Source: Coprinus comatus
Lineage: Eukaryota > Basidiomycota > Agaricomycetes > Agaricales > Agaricaceae
Direction of reading: 5' to 3'
Assembly (NCBI GenBank): GCA_034638255.1
Contig: JAWPGT010000002.1
Coordinates: 806,001-870,000, forward strand
Length of the DNA: 64,000 nt
Position numbers and translations under genes: made by a program. Below the pieces are notes generated by a model, which was given only the letters and a program-made list of their open reading frames with translations, made no database searches and had not been told where the DNA came from. The number at the start of each line of letters is the position of its first letter. Positions within the stretch are counted from its first letter, which is position 1. Positions 57,969-64,000 of this stretch are shown piece by piece.

Positions 57969-59799
57969 TTATGGCGGAGTAGCATCGGACCGTTGAAAGT
58001 TACCGTTCGGTACGTTTAACGGTGATGGGTTGGGGCTGAGATTAGGGTACATATTCATGTTTTGAGTCCGACTTGACAGAGAAAGTTGGGCTGGACCAGG
58101 CAAAGTCGGTAGAGGAGGTTGTGGTGAAGATCCTTGAGCTGGAGAGATGGGAATAGGTGTAAACCCGTAGAGCATCTGCGAGGAAGGTTGAAAAGGAGGG
58201 ACTTGACCAGTTCCCCCGCGAGCTATGTCTAACTCTTGTCTGAGATGTTCAACCTCGTGTACAAGTTCAGCGGTTGTTTGTTTCAGCTGAATCACATAGT
58301 CGATGGCTGCGAGTGAGTGATGTGTGAGATATGGAAGGGAATATATCAGGAATATATAGCAAACCTTTGGTCAGGATCTCCCATTTACTAGCTTTCATAC
58401 CACGATCTGCTGGCAGCTGGTCACGTAAGTCGTCGAATAGGTCTTTCATCTCCTTCCGCCGTTTTCTTTCCGCGAGTTTGTGAGACACTCGGAGCTCGGG
58501 CGAACGAGAATAAGGCGCTGCATTTAAATCTTTTTTAGCCGAGCTCAACGATCCATTGGGACCATCTTGGCCAGAATTTGATCTACTCATTGATTCTGTA
58601 GCAGAGCCCTGACGGGAAGGTGGACGAGACCTAGGCCGCATACCTTTAGTTGCGCCTGGAGGAGAGACCAACGTATCAGGGATTGACATTCGTCGACTGG
58701 GAAGGTTATTTAATGGTGGGGGCGGGTTTGTGTTTGTGTCAAAGGGTTGTCGAGGCAGAGTGGGCATAACAATTTCTGCTCCATTCTGCCCAGTCTGAGT
58801 CTGAGGATGGGGCGAATCACTAGGGTGTTGTTGATTGGGCCATGAAAAGGAAGAGAGTCCTGGTGGAGGGGGGCGTCCATGTGTTGAGTCGGTGGCGGTG
58901 AAACCTGAGCTATACCCCCCAGAACTGGAAACTGCAGGCAAAATAGATGAGGTAGAATCACGTCTGTCGTTGTTCCACCAGGGTGCAGAGTTCCGGGAGT
59001 CTGATGAGCCTCTGCGATCATTGATATTTAGCTGGGCCAGTCGTTGTGTATCGATTGCAGAACCTCGTCGTTTAGGAGCAGGAGCTTCAGTATCAACCTC
59101 CATGACGCTAGGAACACCAGGCCCAACTAGTTGTGAGTCTGTTTCCTCGCCGACAGGAGCAAAGACTGAGCGATCTGAAGACATTTTGCGCTTTATACCA
59201 TGTGCTACGGGAGGGAGGATGGGTTGGGGGTGGGTGTTTTGGCCTGTGGCGATGGAGTGCCTGCGCATGTTATAGTCGAAGCTTGTGGGATGTCGAGTGT
59301 TGGGATTTGGTTCATCGTCTGCAAGATGTATGAATTTGTGATCTCTGGAGGACAGGCCTGGGAGTGAGGGTGTGAGGAGATTGGACAAGAAGGAGGGGTT
59401 GGACGGACCTTGTGATGACTGGTGTTTTGAGATGGAATCTGAATGGTGTCTGAGGGAGAGTGGTTCGAGGGAGGGGGAGCGGAGGAGATTGCGGAGATGG
59501 GGGCTTGTGTTAGATTCTGGTGGATACGGAGACTTCGGCCGAGACTTTGGGCTTGGTTCGTTTAGCATGGGAGATGGTGGTGAGCGGAAGGACGAGGGAG
59601 GCTTGAGCCCAGAGCTGTTGGACACGGCATGCAAAGAGGGATCTGTGATAGACCCTCTTCTTTGATTTTGCAGATACTCGAGCGTCGCAAGGGGCGCAAG
59701 CCTCGAGTCCTTCTGAGATGGATACGACGACGACGACGAGGCCCGTCTTGGAGGGACGACTGGTGAGACAGAGGTGCTGCTTGGCGTCGAGTCAGGCAT
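57969..59799 (-). CDS. bHLH transcription factor
   Basis: Long Ser/Pro-rich N-terminal region from ATG 59799 (MPDSTPSSTSVSPVVPPRRA), then a C-terminal bHLH. The basic region is LRVSHKLAERKRRKEMKDLF, with the His-Glu-Arg pattern typical of E-box (CACGTG-type) binding. Helix 1 and loop are DDLRDQLPADRGMKASKWEI. An intron (donor GTTTGC, acceptor CGCAG near 58296) joins to helix 2 AIDYVIQLKQTTAELVHEVE, followed by a short leucine-zipper-like extension HLRQELDIA. Ends FQRSDATPP, stop 57969. About 590 residues. Target genes unknown. Confidence 0.9.
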
Positions 59800-59855
59800 C
59801 GGTCAAGGTAGAGATGGAAGAGACAAATAAGGATATATTACGGAAATAAACAACA

Positions 59856-62767
59856 TCAATCTACCAACACCCTCCTCCGTAATACCTTCACCGCCCCATT
59901 GTCCAACTGCAGCACCCCATGCCTTCCCCGACCACGTTGGCTGTTCCTCGTCAGCCGTCCCTCAGGCTCACCTGTATCGTGACACACCATCTGCCTCACA
60001 TACGGCACATACTCTTCGTGTATTACTCCATCTCTCCTGTCCCACACCCTCAGTAACCCCAGCACTTCCTTAAGCTCTCGTTCGTATTCGAGACGCCGTC
60101 GGAACAGAGGCCATCGAAGATGCACTCCAGCTCCGTCAACTAAGATTTTCCCGCGTGCCACACGCCCACGTGCAAGCCGTATGGCAGTTGAGGCCATATC
60201 AATATCTCGATCATGAAAGCCATGCATCGCGAATTCATCATTAGCTGATGAACCATATACAATCTCATGTCCGTTCTCATCATCTGGAGATGCTTGTAAC
60301 TGCCCAAATGTCAAAGTCTACATGTAACTCGTGTCGATCAGCTTCTGAATTGCCACTCATTTCTTAACTCACCTCTCTGCGCCGGCAAGGCGCCAGCACC
60401 ATACACCCATTCAAATAAGAAAGCAGATCAACTTTCGATGCGAGCTTAGATAGAGCATCAATCTCGCTTTCCGCTGCCACTTTCGCCTCCGATTTCAACA
60501 CATCACCGCTCCATCCCAGAAATTCGTCAACAAGAGAGTCCTGTGTCCGTTCTACAGAGTCATCCAGAATATCTAGGTATGTCCCCCGGTCATATCTATT
60601 TTTGGATCTCCATCGGTTACCCGTTGTGCAGGTCAATTGGAGGTCATTAATGGCTTTGCGTAAATCAAATGTCGGCAATTCACTGTAGGCTTTCGTCGGG
60701 TCAGTGTCACTGGGAACGTCCCCCCCTGTTAACTCAAAAGTATCACTGTAAAGCTCTGAAAGCCATTCCGATGGTGGCAAATGGCCCTCCGCGCACGCAA
60801 GTCCTTGGAGATATGAAACTGCAACAGCTGGGTCACATGGCTCGAAATGCAAGATACGTTGAAGCGGTAAAGCCTCGACTGGAACAAGAGAAATGTCTGT
60901 AAATATAGCAACCAATCATCGTCAACGCGCCCAGCTATCGATATGAAAATCTTACCATTGCAGGTGCAGACGACTGGCCGTCTACAATCTTTAATTAGAT
61001 TCGTCACAGCGGTCCAGAAGTTAATATCATCCTTGAACAAAATATCAACCTCTTCAAGGAGGATCAACGACTGCCGGAAAGATTGTTCAGCATCGTCAAC
61101 CTTCTTTATACTCTCTTCTTCCTGAACCGAGTTTATACCATGGGCTGTATATTCACCTTCAACATCCACCTCTAATGATCCTCCTCCTCTTGATAGCAGA
61201 GTAGCAATTGTCTGACGTTTATTGGCAGCTTGGGTTTTTTTGACAAGGTGGTTTTTCCCAACATCTCCCACCAAGTTATCCACGTTCGTACCATTACGTC
61301 TTCCTATTCCCGGATAGACTTCAAAAACCTCCCACCCCAACTCTTTCGCACAAGCATAGACAGCGGCAGTTTTCCCAGATCCTGACGGGCCACTCAGGAG
61401 TATTGTGTTTCGTAGCTGCCCACCGATAACCTCGGGAGCGTCAGATGATAATAAAGAACTTGTTTCGTCTCCAAACCCTGCGGAAGCTTGAGAAGACACT
61501 TCAGACATTTGATCCTCGAACCCCAAGTATTCCAGATAGTCGTAAATATCATCTTCCTCATCGTCATCGACGATGAAATTGTCGAGGCCATCTTTGCGAG
61601 GCTTCTTTCGCGCGACCTCTCGGACCACACGCTGTCGTTTCCTTGTTGGTTTCTTTCGCCGCGTCTTTGCCGGTTCATCACAACTAGGTGTAGGGTCCAG
61701 TTGTATAGCTAATGTATATAGCCAATTGCGCAAAGTGATGGCAGATTCTTCATTCCCTAGCACCTCTTTGGCAGAACGTGGCTGCCAGGTTTCAGTCCAT
61801 AAATGGGACGATTGTGAAGGGCAACCAGACATCGTTGCTTCCACTACTCGAGCAATTGCAGGATGGTCTCGTTTATGAGTCTGACCGATCGTTGATGCAT
61901 AGTCTCTAGGGTTGGTTATTGTGGGTTCAGAAAAGTAGTGAGGGCCTTCAGACTGCTCATGCGGAATTAAGAAGTTTAAGAGTGGTGTATTATTTTCTTG
62001 TGGCTGCAGAGCGTCGGGGAGGAATGACACCTTTCTGCGAGCAAAAGGACAACGGGAGGAGGTATATGAGGATTGAGGTCCTTTGGCATGTTGGGACTCT
62101 CGGTCTGGGTATGGGGTTTCCGGATCTTTTTCATGAAGATGCCGTTTGACTTTGGTAGTAGAATTTGCCGAGTTTGTTCGAAATGCAAAGAACGGGTGTA
62201 TAGATTTCTTGGGTTGGGAGACTGGACTTTCATCTATCGTGATTTTGACAGGAGAAGAATCAATAACAATGGGAACATCCTTGCTGCCTAGTAGGTTGGT
62301 TTGTTGGAGTACTAAGCCGTCACCATCTGGTTCTGGGGTAGTGCATTTCGAGGGGTCTTGTCCCTGCTGGACCAGAGAAGTGGATATATCTTCTTGGTTA
62401 TGTTCATGAAGCGTCGATATAGATGAGCCGGCTGTATCAAATCATATGGGTTGTGTTAATGAATGATCCCAGCGCCTTTACATACTGGTCACTTGCGTTC
62501 CTGGGTTAGTTGTCGCATCTTGTCCCAGGATAACATCTAGATTGTTGGTTTCGGGGGTAGTTATTTCTTCTAAAGATTGAACATCGTTTTCACTAGCAGC
62601 CCCTAAAGGTTTCTTCGAAAACATGTCGAATAAAGTCCGTTGTGCTTTCTAGACTTCTCAATGTCAAGGCTACTTATCAGAGTAAATAGACACACTATAG
62701 GTTTCGCAGGTTTACTGGATTTAGGGGCCGCATTTCGCTTCTTTTCGTCATAGGTGATGGTTGTCAT
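59856..62767 (-). CDS. ELG1: Elg1/ATAD5-like RFC-type AAA+ protein (PCNA unloader)
   Basis: Large subunit of the alternative clamp loader that removes PCNA from DNA. ATG 62767 gives MTTITYDEKKRNAAPKSSKP. A first intron (acceptor near 62649) joins to KAQRTLFDMFSKKPLGA, which holds a PIP-box-like Q-x-x-L-x-x-M-F. Disordered sequence follows, then WTETWQPRSAKEVLGNEESA, the Walker A ILLSGPSGSGKTAAVYACAK (about 61365-61405), an acidic/basic region with DDDEEDDIYDYLEYLGFEDQ, Walker B SLILLEEVDILFKDDINFW (about 61020-61070), and sensor-like RRPVVCTCN. The following exons match the AAA+ lid (LPLQRILHFEPCDPAVAVSY) and C-terminal domain (LDILDDSVERTQDSLVDEFL). Ends GAVKVLRRRVLVD, stop 59856. The EEVD Walker B variant and C-terminal layout fit Elg1 better than Rfc1 or Ctf18. 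Confidence 0.9.
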
Positions 62768-62813
62768 ATAAGAATAGAATAGATGGGTAGATAGAAAATG
62801 CAGAGATGGCAAG

Positions 62814-62819
62814 ACGCGT
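62814..62819. promoter_or_regulatory. ACGCGT, MluI cell-cycle box, in the ELG1/JMJD7 divergent promoter
   Basis: Perfect MCB hexamer 47 bp upstream of the ELG1 start codon and about 100 bp upstream of the JMJD7 start, matching the element in the PCNA promoter. A TGACGTG heptamer (minus strand) lies at 62854-62860. Confidence 0.55.
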
Positions 62820-62917
62820 CAAGGGTTGGAGGTGCACTTGAGCGCGCTGCTCACACGTCACACAATGTGATTCACAAATTGGCTTCCCGATTTATATTTA
62901 GCAACCCTTGCTCTCCG

Positions 62918-64000
62918 ATGTCATCAACACTTTCCCAGCAAGATACATTCAAACACAAGCTTTCAAAGTGGATATCAGATGAATATAGAGGCATAGAAAT
63001 ACTCTTGCTTGAAAGATGATCTAAATACTAACTTCAACAAAGGTCTTAACGGATCGCGCATCGCAACTCTCGATAAACCACCAACAGCACTTGAGTTTTC
63101 ACGGCATATTCATTTATCAAGACCAGTGATCATAAAGGGTATGGGTGTTAAAACATGTACCACGGATCCTAGGGCGACACATTGATTTATATCAGGCTTC
63201 CATATGCCAGCTACAAACAAATGGACGAACCAATACCTCATGGAAACAATGAAAGAACGCCCGATCTCTATTGCGATCACACCAAATGGGTTAGTCGATT
63301 ATAAACTCTACCATTGCATTGTTCGACCAATGACAACATAGTCGTGCAGATGCCATTACACCAGGACCTCATAACAAACTATACTTTGTCGAACCGCATG
63401 TCGAACAAATGACGATGTCTGAACTACTTGACAAGTTTTCTAGTATGTCATGATGCCTACCCAAATTATTGCATTTTGGTCTAATATACAGTTAGACCCA
63501 GAATCGCATATCCATTACCTTCAGTCACAGAACGGCAATCTATTTTCCTCAGAATTCTTTGCGACTGGATATGCAACTTCAGAGCTCGAGCCTTTAAGAA
63601 AAGATGTACCTCCTGAGGTAACTTGGTGCAGTGAAGCACTAGGTAAGTGTAGTTTCTTATGGGTTCCTGGTATGATGATGCCTATAATGACTTGACAGAC
63701 CGCAGTCCAGACGCGGTGAATTTGTGGATAGGTGACGGGAGAAGTACTACCAGTATCCATAGTGGTTGGTTATTCATTCACCAGATTCCAAGATAAATTA
63801 TTTGATGAATGTTTCCAGACCCATACGAAAATATCTATACCGTAGTAAGGGGGGAGAAACAATTCACATTACTTCCTCCGTCAGAGAGTTGGTGTATGCA
63901 AGGTATACGATCGACCAAAAAAAGATGAAATACACTCTGATACATGAACCTACAGAAAAGGGGTATCCCCACGCAAGATATACCCGATTGACACCCTCAG
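62918..64000 (+). CDS. JMJD7-type JmjC domain protein (3' end beyond window)
   Basis: Fe(II)/2-oxoglutarate oxygenase; human JMJD7 hydroxylates lysines of DRG GTPases. ATG 62918 gives MSSTLSQQDTFKHKLSKWIS and DEYR. A GC-AG intron (62991-63042) leads to GLNGSRIATLDKPPTALEFS and RHIHLSRPVIIKG. Later exons: NKWTNQYLMETMKERPISIA, ITPNGRADAITPGPHNKLYF, LLDKFS, DPESHIHYLQSQNGNLFSSE, EVTWCSEALDRSPDAVNLWI, GDGRSTTSIHSDPYENIYTV and VRGEKQFTLLPPSESW. The H-x-D iron motif is the HSD in TSIHSDPYENIY (about 63760-63830). The distal histidine lies outside the window. The N-terminal pattern L-D-x-P-P-T-A-L-E-F is a JMJD7 hallmark. Confidence 0.9.
62991..63042 (+). other. GC-AG intron with a perfect TACTAAC branch site in the JMJD7 gene
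   Basis: There is no GT between the conserved ..WISDEYR codons and the acceptor CAAAG at 63042. Donor GAG/GCATAG keeps frame and gives DEYRGLNGSRIATLDKPPTA. A canonical TACTAAC lies at 63026-63032, ten nt before the acceptor, so an intron is required here. Confidence 0.75.

Overview
The window is nuclear DNA of a basidiomycete fungus, most likely an Agaricomycete. The reasons are many short introns of about 50-70 nt in almost every gene, tight gene packing, and a wholly fungal gene set (HIS6, chitin deacetylase, IQGAP/Rng2, Ste20-type kinase, hydroxyacid-oxoacid transhydrogenase, Elg1, TFIIF-alpha and others). I see no transposon, rRNA, tRNA, CRISPR or bacterial feature. Splice sites were worked out by eye from reading-frame continuity and family resemblance, so outer gene limits are firmer than some exon edges.

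Layout. 1-5.2 kb: the 5' part of an inositol-pyrophosphate kinase (-) facing away from an acyl-CoA ligase (+). 5.5-12 kb: a very large IQGAP (+). 12.1-14.9 kb: an anion:cation symporter (MFS, -), divergent from a WW/FF-domain elongation or splicing factor (+, 15.1-17.7 kb). 18-21.2 kb: an ER Hsp90 (GRP94 type) ending in HDEL. 21.4-24.3 kb: a long, low-complexity protein of unknown function. 24.6-27.8 kb: a kelch/multi-TM protein (-), head to head with a small Dif1/Spd1-like protein (+). 29-32.5 kb: a C2H2 zinc-finger protein and a MIX23/Cid2-type protein. 32.6-37 kb: a GILT-like protein, Yos1 (-), mitochondrial uL22m and Ost1. 37.1-39.3 kb: an unknown coiled-coil protein (-) head to head with PCNA (+). 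39.6-42.5 kb: a small secreted protein (-) and a PPR protein (+). 42.9-47.4 kb: a membrane-anchored aspartic protease (-) and a mitochondrial Fe-dependent transhydrogenase (+). 47.6-52.7 kb: HIS6, RPL35 and a Ste20/GCK kinase. 53.5-62.8 kb: four minus-strand genes (chitin deacetylase, TFIIF-alpha, bHLH factor, Elg1). 62.9 kb to the end: a JMJD7-type JmjC protein running off the window.

Connections. PCNA and its likely unloader Elg1 lie about 21 kb apart. Both promoters hold a perfect ACGCGT (MluI cell-cycle box), and Elg1 carries a PIP-box-like motif near its N-terminus. A Dif1/Spd1-like candidate regulator of ribonucleotide reductase adds to the replication theme. GRP94, Ost1 and Yos1 form a loose early-secretory-pathway group. 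Most of this is ordinary housekeeping DNA. The most unusual items are the roughly 80-residue acidic/basic insertion inside PCNA, an HDEL-tailed GRP94 in a fungus, several introns that only fit as GC-AG, and a few conserved-looking proteins of unknown function.
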